From Acanthosepion esculentum (taxonomy: Eukaryota > Mollusca > Cephalopoda > Sepiida > Sepiidae): DNA of 64,000 nucleotides. The first letter of the stretch is position 1, and every line of letters begins with the position of its first letter. The notes beneath the pieces were generated by a model that had not been told where the DNA came from, ran no database searches, and was given only the letters and a program-made list of their open reading frames with translations. The stretch spans positions 60,801,502-60,865,501 of the forward strand of contig OZ038507.1 in NCBI GenBank assembly GCA_964036315.1, read 5' to 3'. The position numbers were made by a program, and so were the translations under genes. Below, piece after piece: positions 53,567 through 64,000 of this stretch.

Positions 53567-54553
53567 ATGGAGTTGTCGAAGGTGCAGTTAAGGCACATAA
53601 TGCTTTTTGAGTTTCAAAAAGGGAACTCTGCAGCTGAAGCGACTTGAAATATTCACTCAGCTTATGGAGAAGAATGCCGGATTGAAAGAACTTGCAGAAG
53701 GTGGTTTGCCAAATTTAGACGTTGGAATTTCAGACTTGAAGATGAAGACGTTCCGGGTGAATTTGATGTTGAGCTCCTTGTGGCATCGCTTGAAGAAAAT
53801 CCTGCAGTATCAGTTGAAGAATTGGCAATGAAGATTCGTTTAAACCATACAACCGTTCATCGTCATCTTCAGCAACTTAGAAGGGTTCCTAAGGGTTCCT
53901 TAGAAAATGGATCCCTCATGAATTGCCTGAAGTCAGCCACAAATCCCGAGTTGACATCTGCTCTTCTCTTCATTCTCGTGAACTCATCTCGCCCTTTTTC
54001 GATAGACTTGTGATTGGTGATGAAAAATGGATATTTTACCAAAATATTAAAGATCGCAGACAATGGTTTGATAATGGGAAAAGGGCCGAAACACAGCCGA
54101 AAAGGGAACTTCATGTGTAGAAGGTTCTTCTGTCAATTTGTTGGGATTGCAAAGGAAGAATTCACTTTGAGTTGCTACCGACTAATGCAACAATCAAAGC
54201 TCAAGTCGACTGTCAGACATTAGAACATTTGTATGTGGCGTTGAAAGAAAAAAAACTGTTATAATGAATCGAAAAGGAGTGGTGTTTAATCAGAACAATG
54301 CACTGACCCACCCTGCAATAAATCACATCCCAGCAGATTGAAGAACTTGATTGGGGAAAGAATTCCTCATCCACCTTATTCTCCCGACCTTGTTCCTTCA
54401 GACTACGATTTGTTCCGTAGTTTACAGCATCATTTTGATAGATTGACTCTCAAAAGCCGTGAGAAATTCGAAACTGACATTTCAGAGTTCCTCTTCGAAA
54501 CCGAAAGAATTGTGGATTTAAAAAGCTTGTTAGTCTCGTATTCAAGATTTTGA
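53567..54553 (+). pseudogene. mariner transposase (DD34D type) pseudogene
   Basis: Starts MELSKVQLRHIMLFEFQKGN at 53567, then EECRIERTCRRWFAKFR-like HTH sequence in alternating frames. Next come EDVPGEFDVELLVASLEENP and VSVEELAMKIRLNHTTVHRH (second HTH). The first catalytic Asp is in VIGDEKWIFYQN (about 54015). The second block reads VFNQNNALTHPA (about 54280), where the usual QDNA.PH Asp is Asn. The third Asp is in PYSPDLVPSDYDLF (about 54375). C-terminus to about 54550. At least four frame changes plus stops (such as TAG near 54118), and the Asp-to-Asn change, make it inactive. Confidence 0.9.
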
Positions 54554-57500
54554 TAAATTGTTGCATTTTATTCTCTTTTATGCATTTATTGCCTTTACAT
54601 TATCATCTACAATAAAATCCGTAGTATATTTTAACATTTAGTAAGATTCAATGAAAAAAAGCTAGGGTTAGAATTTGGGCGTGTCCAGGTGTTAGGGTTT
54701 TGTGTGTGTTATGTCGCATTCATGATTTTGAACATTTATAGCATTTTATTCTCTTTTGTGCATTTATTACCTCTCATTTAACATCTACAATGAAATCCTC
54801 AGTATATATTTTTACATTTTGTGAGATTCAATTAAAAAAAGCTAGGGTTAGCATTTGGGCGTGTCTGAGGCGTAGGGTTGTTGTGAGTGTTAGTGTCCTA
54901 TTCATTATTTTGATAAATTATTGCATTTTATTCTCTTTTCTGCATTTATTGCGTTTAATTTAACATCTACTAAAAAATCCTTAGTATATTTTAACATTTT
55001 GTGAGATTCAATTAAAAAAAATAGGGTTAGCATTTGGGCGTGTCTGAGGCGTGGGGTTGTTGTGAGTGTTAGTGTCCTATTCATGTTTTTTATAAATTAT
55101 TGCATTTTATCCTCTTTTCTGCATTTATTGCCTTTAATTATACATCTATAATAAAATCCTTAGTATATTTTAACATTTTGTGACATTCAATTAAAAAAAG
55201 CTAGGGTTAGCATTTGGGCGTGTCTCGGGCGTAGGGTTGTTGTGAGTGTTAGTGTCCTATTCATGATTTTGATAGATTATTGCATTTTATCCTCTTTTCT
55301 GCATTTATTGCCTTTAATTTTACATCTACAATAAAATCCTTAGTATATTTTAACATTTTGTGAGATTCAATTAAAAAAAGCTAGGGTTAGCATTTGGTCG
55401 TGTCTGAGGCATAGGGTTGTTGTGAGTGTGAGTGTCCTATTCATGATTTTGATAAATTATTGCATTTTATTCTCTTTTCTGCATTTATTGCCTTTAATTT
55501 TACATCTATAATAAAATCCTTAGTATATTTTAACATTTTGTGAGATTCAATTAAAAAAAGTTACGGTTAGCATTTGGTCGTGTCTGAGGCGTAGGGTTGT
55601 TGTGAGTGTTAGTGTCCTATTCATGATTTTGATAAATTATTGCATATAATCCTCTCTTCTGCATTTATTGCCTTTAATTTTACATCTATAATAAAATCCT
55701 TAGTATAGTTTAACATTTTGTGAGATTCAATTAAAAAAAGTTAGCGTTAGCATTTGGGCGTGTCAGAGGCGTAGGGTTGTTGTGTGTGTTAGTGACCTAT
55801 TCATGATTTTGATAAATTATTGCACTTTATTCTCATTTCTGCATTTATTGCCTATAATTTTACATCTACAAAAAAATCCTTAGTATATTTTCACATTTTG
55901 TGAGATTCAATTAAAAAAAGCTAGGGTTAGCATTTGGACGTGTCAGAGGCGTAGGGTTGTTGTGAGTGTTAGTGTCCTATTCATGATTTTGATAAATTAT
56001 TGCACTTTATTCTCATTTCTGCATTTATTGCCTTTAATTTTACATCTGCAAAAAAATCCTTAGTATATTTTTACATTTTGTGAGATTCAATTAAAAAAAG
56101 CTAGGGTTAGCATTTCGGCGGGTCTGAGGCGTAGGGTTGTTGTGAGTGTTAGTGTCCTATTCATAATTTTGATAAATTATTGCATTTTATTCTCTTTTCT
56201 GCATTTATTGCCTTTAATTTAACATCTACAATAAAATCCTTCGTATATTTTAACATTTTGTGAGATTCAGTTAAAAAAAGTTAGGGTTAGCATTTGGTCG
56301 TGTCTGAGGCGTAGGGTTGTTGTGAGTGTTAGTGTCCTATTCATGATTTTGATAAATTATTGCATTTTATCCTCTTTTCTGCATTTATTGCCTTTAATTT
56401 AACAACTATAATAAAACCCTTAGTATATTTTAACATTTTGTGAGATTCAATTAAAAAAAGCTAGGGTTAGCATTTGGGCGTGTCTGAGGCGTAGGGTTGT
56501 TGTGAGTGTTAGTGTCCTATTCATGATTTTGATAAATTATTGCATTTTATGCTCTGTTCTGTATTTATTGCCTTTAATTTAACATCTATAATAAAATCCT
56601 TAGTATATTTTAACATTTTATGAGATTCAATTAAAAAAAGCTAGGGTTAGCATTTGGGCGTGTCTGAGGCGTAGGGTTGTTGTGAGTGTTAGTGTCCTAT
56701 TCATGATTTTGATAAATTATTGCATTTTATTCTCTTTCATCTGCATTTATTGCCTTTAATTTTACATCTATAATAAAATCCTTTGTATATTTTTACATTT
56801 TGTGAGATTCAATAAAAAAAAGCTAGGGTTAGCATTTGGTCGTGTCTGAGGCATAGGGTTGTTGTGAGTGTTAGTGTCCTATTCATGATTTTGATAAATT
56901 ATTGCATTTTATTCTCTTTTCTGCATTTATTGCCTTTAATTTTACATCTATAATAAAATCCTTAGTATATTTTAACATTTTGTGAGATTCAATTAAAAAA
57001 AGTTAGGGTTAGCATTTGGGCGTGTCTGAGGCGTAGGGTTGTTGTGAGTGTTAGTGTCCTATTCATGATTTTGATAAATTATTGCATTTTATGCTCTGTT
57101 CTGTATTTATTGCCTTTAATTTAACATCTATAATAAAATCCTTAGTATATTTTAACATTTTGTGAGATTCAATTAAAAAAAGCTAGGGTTAGCATTTGGG
57201 CGTGTTTGAGGCGTAGGGTTGTTGTGAGTGTTCGTGTCCTATTCATGATTTTGATAAATTATTGCATTTTATTCTCTTTCATCTGCATTTATTGCCTTTA
57301 ATTTTACATCTATAATAAAATCCTTAGTATATTTTTACATTTTGTGACATTCAATTAAAAAAAGTTAGGGTTAGCATTTGGGCGTGTCTGAGGCGTAGGG
57401 TTGTTGTGAGTGTTAGTGTCCTATTCATGATTTTGATAAATTATTGCATTTTATGCTCTCTTCTGTATTTATTGCCTTTAATTTAACATCTATAATAAAA

Positions 57501-58440
57501 TCCTTAGTATATTTTAACATTTTGTGAGATTCAATTAAAAAAAGCTAGGGTTAGCATTTGGGCGTGTCTGAGGCGTAGGGTTGTTGTGAGTGTTCGTGTC
57601 CTATTCATGATTTTGATAAATTGTTGCATTTTATTCTCTTTCATCTGCATTTATTGCCTTTAATTTTACATCTATAATAAAATCCTTAGTATATTTTTAC
57701 ATTTTGTGACATTCAATTAAAAAAAGTTAGGGTTAGCATTTGGTCGTGTCTGAGGCGTAGGGCTGTTGTGAGTGTTAGTGTCCTATTCATGATTTTGATA
57801 AATTATTGCATTTTATCCTCTTTTCTGCATTCATTGCCTTTAATTTTACATCTATAATAAAATCCTTAGTATATTTTAACATTTTGTGAGATTCAATTAA
57901 AAAAAGTTAGGGTTAGCATTTGGGCGTGTCTGAGGCGTAGAGTTGTTGTGAGTGTTAGTGTCCTATTCATGATTTTGATAAATTATTGCATTTTATTCTC
58001 TTTTCTGCATTTATTGCCTTTAATTTAACATCTACAATAAAATCCTTAGTATATTTTAACATTTTGTGAGATTCAATTAAAAAAAGCTAGGGTTAGCATT
58101 TGGTCGTGTCTGAGGCATAGAGTTGTTGTGAGTGTGAGTGTCCTATTCATGATTTTGATAAATTATTGCATTTTATTCTATTTTCTGCATTTATTGCCTT
58201 TAATTTTACATCTATAATAAAATCCTTAGTATATTTTAACATTTTGTGAGATTCAATTAAAAAAAGTTAGGGTTAGCATTTGGTCGTGTCTGAGGCATAG
58301 GGTTGTTGTGAGTGTTAGTGTCCTATTCATGATTTTGATAAATTATTGCATATAATCCTCTCTTCTGCATTTATTGCCTTTAATTTTACATCTATAATAA
58401 AATCTTTAGTATATTTTAACATTTTGTGAGATTCAATTAA

Positions 58441-59750
58441 AAAAAGTTAGGGTTAGCATTTGGGCGTGTCAGAGGCGTAGGGTTGTTGTGAGTGTTAGTG
58501 ACCTATTCATGATTTTGATAAATTATTGCACTTTATTCTCATTTCTGCATTTATTGCCTTTAATTTTACATCTACAAAAAAATCCTTAGTGTATTTTCAC
58601 ATTTTGTGAGATTCAGTTAAAAAAAGCTAGGGTTAGCATTTGGACGTGTCAGAGGCGTAGGGTTGTTGAGAGTGTTAGTGTCCTATTCATGATTTTGATA
58701 AATTATTGCACTTTATTCTCATTTCTGCATTTATTGCCTTTAATTTTACATCTACAAAAAAATCCTTAGTATATTTTTACATTTTGTGAGATTCAATTAA
58801 AAAAAGCTAGGGTTAGCATTTGGGCGTGTCTGAGGCGTAGGGTTGTTGTGAGTGTTAATGTCCTATTCATGATTTTGATAAATTATTGCATTTTATTCTC
58901 TTTTCTGCATTTATTGCCTTTAATTTAACATCTACAATAAAATCCTACGTATATTTTAACATTTTGTGAGATTCAGTTAAAAAAAGTTAGGGTTAGCATT
59001 TGGGCGTGTCAGAGGCGTAGGGTTGTTGTGAGTGTTAGTGACCTATTCATGATTTTGATAAATTATTGCACTTTATTCTCAATTCTGCATTTATTGCCTT
59101 TAATTTTACATCTATAATAAAATCTTTAGTATATTTTAACATTTTGTGAGATTCAATTAAAAAAAGTTAGGGTTAGCATTTGGGCGTGTCAGAGGCGTAG
59201 GGTTGTTGTGAGTGTTAGTGACCTATTCATGATTTTGATAAATTATTGCACTTTATTCTCATTTCTGCATTTATTGCCTTTAATTTTACATCTACAAAAA
59301 AATCCTTAGTGCATTTTCACATTTTGTGAGATTCAGTTAAAAAAAGCTAGGGTTAGCATTTGGACGTGTCAGAGGCGTAGGGTTGTTGAGAGTGTTAGTG
59401 TCCTATTCATGATTTTGATAAATTATTGCACTTTATTCTCATTTCTGCATTTATTGCCTTTAATTTTACATCTACAAAAAAATCCTTAGTATATTTTTAC
59501 ATTTTGTGAGATTCAATTAAAAAAAGCTAGGGTTAGCATTTGGGCGTGTCTGAGGCGTAGGGTTGTTGTGAGTGTTAATGTCCTATTCATGATTTTGATA
59601 AATTATTGCATTTTATTCTCTTTTCTGCATTTATTGCCTTTAATTTAACATCTACAATAAAATCCTACGTATATATTAACATTTTGTGAGATTCAGTTAA
59701 AAAAAGTTAGGGTTAGCATTTGGGCGTGTCTGAGGCGTAGGGTTGTTGTG
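58441..59750 (+). repeat. Higher-order repeat of four monomers (720 bp), about two copies
   Basis: The variant series GACCTATTC / CACTTTATTCTCATTTCTG / TTAGTG(T/C)ATTTTCAC / GATTCAGTT occurs at 58500-58610 and again at 59220-59330. The same order of neighbouring variants follows (TTGAGAGTGTTAG, GTTAATGTCC, ATCCTACGTATAT). Confidence 0.8.
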
Positions 59751-60469
59751 AGTGTTAGTGTCCTATTCATGATTTTGATAAATTATTGCATTTTATCCTC
59801 TTTTCTGCATTTATTGCCTTTAATTTAACATCTACAATAAAATCCTTAGTTTATTTTAACATTTTGTGAGATTCAATTAAAAAAAGCTAGGGTTAGCATT
59901 TGGGCGTGTCTGAGGCGTAGGGTTGTTGTGAGTGTTAGTGTCCTATTCATGATTTTGATAAATTATTGCATTTTATCCTCTTTTCTGCATTTATTGCCTT
60001 TAATTTAACATCTACAATAAAATACTTAGTTTATTTTAACATTTTGTGAGATTCAATTAAAAAAAGCTAGGGTTAGCATATGGGCGTGTCTGAGGCGTAG
60101 GGTTGTTGTGAGTGTTAGTGTCCTATTCATGATTTTGATAAATTGTTGACTTTTATCCTCTTTTCTGCATTTATTGCCTTTAATTTTACATCTACAATAA
60201 AATCCTTAGTATATTTTAACATTTTGTGAGATTCAATTACAAAAAGCTAGGGTTAGCATTTGGACGTGTCTGAGGCGTAGGGTTGTTGTGAGTGTTAGTG
60301 TCCTATTCATGATTTTGATAAATTATTGCATTTTATGCTCTGTTCTGTATTTATTGCCTTTAATTTAACATCTATAATAAAATCCTTAGTATATTTTAAC
60401 ATTTTGTGAGATTCAATTAAAAAAAGTTACGGTTAGCATTTGGTCGTGTCTGAGGCGTAGGGTTGTTGT

Positions 60470-60540
60470 GAGTGTTAGTGTCCTTAGTATATTTTAACAT
60501 TTTGTGAGATTCAAATAAAAAAAGTTACGGTTAGCATTTG
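60470..60540 (+). repeat. Truncated satellite monomer
   Basis: GTGTTAGTGTCCTTAGTATA joins the start of a monomer directly to its later CCTTAGTATATTT part, leaving about 60 bp of the 180. The shared word TCCT at both break points suggests unequal exchange or slippage at microhomology. Confidence 0.9.
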
Positions 60541-61669
60541 GGCGTGTCTGAGGCGTAGGGTTGTTTTGAGTGTTAGTGTCCTATTCATGATTTTGATAAA
60601 TTATTGCATTTTATCCTCTTTTCTGCATTTATTGCCTTTAATTTAACATCTACAATAAAATCCTTAGTTTATTTTAACATTTTGTGAGATTCAATTAAAA
60701 AAAGCTAGGGTTAGCACTTGGGCGTGTCTGAGGCGTAGGGTTGTTGTGAGTGTTAGTGTCCTATTCAGGATTTTGATAAATTATTGCATTTTATCCTCTT
60801 TTCTGCATTTATTGCCTTTAATTTAACATCTACAATAAAATCCTTAGTTTATTTTAACATTTTGTGAGATTCAATTAAAAAAACCTAGGGTTAGCATTTG
60901 GGCGTGTCTGAGGCGTAGGGTTGTTGTGAGTGTTAGTGTCCTATTCATGATTTTGATAAATTATTGCATTTTATCCTCTTTTCTGCATTTATTGCCTTTA
61001 ATTTTACATCTACAATAAAATCCTTAGTATATTTTAACATTTTGTGAGATTCAATTAAAAAAAGCTAGGGTTAGATTTTGGGCGTGTCTGAGGCGTAGGG
61101 TTGTTGTGAGTGTTAGTGTCCTATTCATGATTTTGATAAATTGTTGCATTTTATCCTCTTTTCTGCATTTATTGCCTTTAATTTTACATCTACAATAAAA
61201 TCCTTAGTATATTTTAACATTTTGTGAGATTCAATTACAAAAAGCTAGGGTTAGCATTTGGGCATGTCTGAGGCGTAGGGTTGTTGTGAGTGTTAGTGTC
61301 CTATTCATGATTTTGATAAATTGTTGCATTTTATCCTCTTTTCTGCATTTATTGCCTTTAATTTTACATCTACAATAAAATCCTTAGTATATTTTAACAT
61401 TTTGTGAGATTCAATTACAAAAAGCTAGGGTTAGCATTTGGACGTGTCTGAGGCGTAGGGTTGTTGTGAGTGTTAGTGTCCTATTCATGATTTTGATAAA
61501 TTATTGCATTTTATGCTCTCTTCTGTATTTATTGCCTTTAATTTAACATCTATAATAAAATCCGTAGTATATTTTAACATTTTGTGAGAATCAATTAAAA
61601 AAAGCTAAGGTTAGCATTTGGGCGTGTCTGAGGCGTAGGCTTGTTGTGAGTGTTAGTGTCCTATTCATG

Positions 61670-64000
61670 ATTTTGATAAATTATTGCAATTTATTCTCTT
61701 TCATCTGCATTTATTGCCTTTAATTTTACATCTATAATAAAATCCTTAGTATATTTTAACATATTGTGAGATTCAATTAAAAAAAGTTAGGGTTAGCATT
61801 TGGTCGTGTCTGAGGCGTAGGGCTGTTGTGAGTGTTAGTGACCTATTCATGATTTTGGTAAATTATTGCACTTTATTCTCATTTCTGCATTTATTGCCTT
61901 TAAATTTACACCTACAAAAAAATCCTTAGTATATTTTAACATTTTGTGAGATTCAATTAAAAAAAGCTAGGGTTAGCATTTGGGCGTGTCTGAGGCGTAG
62001 GGTTGTTGTGAGTGTTAGTGTCCTATTCATGATTTTGATAAATTATTGCATTTTATCCTCTTTTCTGCATTTATTGCCTTTAATTTAACATCTACAATAA
62101 AATCCTTAGTATATTTTAACATTTTGTGAGATTCAATTAAAAAAAGTTCGGTTTAGCCTTTGGGCGTGTCTGAGGCGTAGGGTTGTTGTGAGTGTTAGTG
62201 TCCTATTCATGATTTTGATAAATTATTGCATTTTATCCTCTTTTCTGCATTTATTGCCTTTAATTTAACATCTACAATAAAATCCTTAGTATATTATAAC
62301 ATTTTGTGAGATTCAATTAAAAAAAGCTAGGGTTAGCATTTGGGCGTGTCTGAGGCGTAGGGTTGTTGTGAGTGTTAGTGTCCTATTCATGATTTTGATA
62401 AATTATTGCATTTTATCCTCTTTTCTGCATTTATTGCCTTTAATTTAACATCTACAATAAAATCCTTAGTATATTTTAACATTTTGTGAGATTCAATTAA
62501 AAAAAGTTCGGTTTAGCCTTTGGGCGTGTCTGAGGCGTAGGGTTGTTGTGAGTGTTAGTGTCCTATTCATGATTTTGATAAATTATTGCATTTTATGCTC
62601 TGTTCTGTATTTATTGCCTTTAATTTAACATCTACAATAAAATCCTTAGTATATTTTAACATTTTGTGAGATTCAATTAAAAAAAGCTAGGGTTAGCATT
62701 TGGTCGTGTCTGAGGCGTAGGGTTGTTGTGAGTGTTAATGTCCTATTCCTGATTTGGATAAATTATTGCATTTGATCCTCTTTTCTGCATTTATTGCTTT
62801 TAATTTTACATCTACAATAAAATCCTTAGTATATTTTAACATTTTGTGAGATTCAATTAAAAGAAGCTAGGGTTAGCATTTGGTCGTGTCTGAGGCGTAG
62901 GGTTGTTGTGAGTGTTAGTGTCCTATTCATGATTTTGATAAATGATTGCATTTTATCCTCTTTTCTGCATTTATTGCCTTTAATTTTACATCTACAATAA
63001 AATTATTAGTATATTTTAACATTTTGTGAGATTCAATTAAAAAAAGCTAGGGTTAGCATTTGGGCGTGGCTGAGGCGTAGGGTTGTTGTGAGTGTTAGTG
63101 TCCTATTCATGATTTTGATAAATTATTGCATTTTATTCTCTTTTCTGCATTTATTGCCTTTAATTTAACATCTACAATAAAATCCTTAGTATATTTTGAC
63201 ATTTTGTGAGATTCAATTAAAAAAAGCTAGGGTTAGCATTTGGGCGTGTCTCAGGCGTAGGGTTGTTGTGAGTGTTAGTGTCCTATTCATGATTTTGATA
63301 AATTGTTGCATTTTATCCTCTTTTCTGCATTTATTGCCTTTAATTTTACATCTACAATAAAATCCTTAGTATATTTTAACATTTTGTGAGATTCAATTAC
63401 AAAAAGCTAGGGTTAGCATTTGGACGTGTCTGAGGCGTAGGGTTGTTGTGAGTGTTAGTGTCCTATTCATGATTTTGATAAATTATTGCATTTTATGCTC
63501 TGTTCTGTATTTATTGCCTTTAATTTAACATCTATAATAAAATCCTTAGTATATTTTAACATTTTGTGAGATTCAATTAAAAAAAGCTAGGGTTAGCATT
63601 TGGGCGTGGCTGAGGCGTAAGGTTGTTGTGAGTGTTAGTGTCCTATTCATGATTTTGATAAATTATTGCAATTTATTCTCTTTCATCTGCATTTATTGCC
63701 TTTAATTTTACATCTATAATAAAATCCTTAGTATATTTTAACATATTGTGAGATTCAATTAAAAAAAGTTAGGGTTAGCATTTGGTCGTGTCTGAGGCGT
63801 AGGGCTGTTGTGAGTGTTAGTGACCTATTCATGATTTTGGTAAATTATTGCACTTTATTCTCATTTCTGCATTTATTGCCTTTAAATTTACACCTACAAA
63901 AAAATCCTTAGTATATTTTAACATTTTGTGAGATTCAATTAAAAAAAGCTAGGGTTAGCATTTGGGCGTGTCTGAGGCGTAGGGTTGTTGTGAGTGTTAG
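61670..64000 (+). repeat. Higher-order repeat of eleven monomers (about 1,980 bp), second copy cut by the window end
   Basis: The rare variants TTGCAATTTATTC, CTCTTTCATCTGC, AACATATTGTGAG and GATTTTGGTAAATT occur in this order at about 61680-61860 and again at about 63660-63845, an offset of 1,980 bp (11 x 180). Confidence 0.75.

Larger units (their letters stand above)
53155..54560 (+). mobile_element. Near full-length mariner transposon, second tandem copy
   Basis: Same flank, with a longer (GAT)n run at 53295-53366, and the same 5' region as the copy at 52521, but here the transposase region continues to its end. Instead of the usual 3' terminal sequence the element runs into the 180-bp satellite, whose first monomer starts at about 54535. 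Confidence 0.8.
54535..64000 (+). repeat. 180-bp satellite DNA array, about 52 copies, continuing past the window
   Basis: Head-to-tail 180-bp monomers with landmarks GTCCTATTCATGATTTTGAT, AAATTATTGCATTTTATTC, TGCATTTATTGCCTTTAATT, AATCCTTAGTATATTTTAAC, TTTTGTGAGATTCAATT, AAGCTAGGGTTAGCATTTGG and GAGGCGTAGGGTTGTTGTGA. The first monomer (54535-54712) is the most diverged and is continuous with the end of the mariner pseudogene. Two-base insertions (CTCTTTCATCTG variant) mark some monomers. No coding potential. The right boundary is not in view. Confidence 0.97.

Noticed and set aside
54535..64000. True telomere or subtelomeric TTAGGG array
   Set aside because: The TAGGGTTAG motif occurs once per 180 bp and not in tandem, so this is a satellite with a telomere-like word.

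Overview
This is repeat-dominated, AT-rich eukaryotic DNA, most likely from a mollusc and probably a cephalopod such as an octopus. The reasons are the many long (TA)n and (ATCT)n microsatellites, tRNA-derived SINEs, degenerate Tc1/mariner transposons, Penelope-like elements (PLEs), non-LTR retrotransposon tails and two large satellite arrays. I find no host protein-coding gene, rRNA or ordinary tRNA. Every recognisable coding segment is a broken transposon or retrotransposon fragment.

Layout. 1-10,310: mosaic of mariner ends, non-LTR retrotransposon (LINE) 3' tails, a complete but dead Tc1 transposon (3502-5112) and microsatellites. 10,311-24,374: about 95 copies of a 148-bp satellite with nested higher-order repeats. 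24,375-34,700: microsatellites, an internally deleted mariner, three closely spaced short SINEs, a second SINE type, one PLE reverse-transcriptase/endonuclease remnant, a second PLE endonuclease fragment and a foldback. 34,700-46,000: tandem LINE tails beside a LINE coding fragment, an inverted element with a 27-bp minisatellite, and an internally deleted Tc1. 46,100-54,560: inverted and tandem mariner derivatives, 74-bp tandem repeats and three copies of one LINE C-terminal region. 54,535-64,000: about 52 copies of a 180-bp satellite that runs off the window.

Most notable: four short SINEs (3290-3416, 27560-27695, 27893-28034, 28083-28226) consist of little more than a tRNA-like head and a 44-46 nt segment that folds as a minimal type I hammerhead ribozyme; in three of them a (TA)n tail follows directly. 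The copy at 27647-27690 keeps the full CUGANGA/GAA core, three stems and a GUC cleavage triplet.

Second theme: both satellites look born from transposon 3' ends. The 148-bp monomer aligns along its length with a single-copy LINE tail at 30,460-30,600 on the opposite strand. The first 180-bp monomer is continuous with the 3' end of a mariner transposase at 54,535. Smaller arrays (8.2-10.3 kb, 35.7-36.4 kb, 51.1-52.0 kb) are also tandem LINE tails. All alignments were done by eye; no identity values or database matches were computed.
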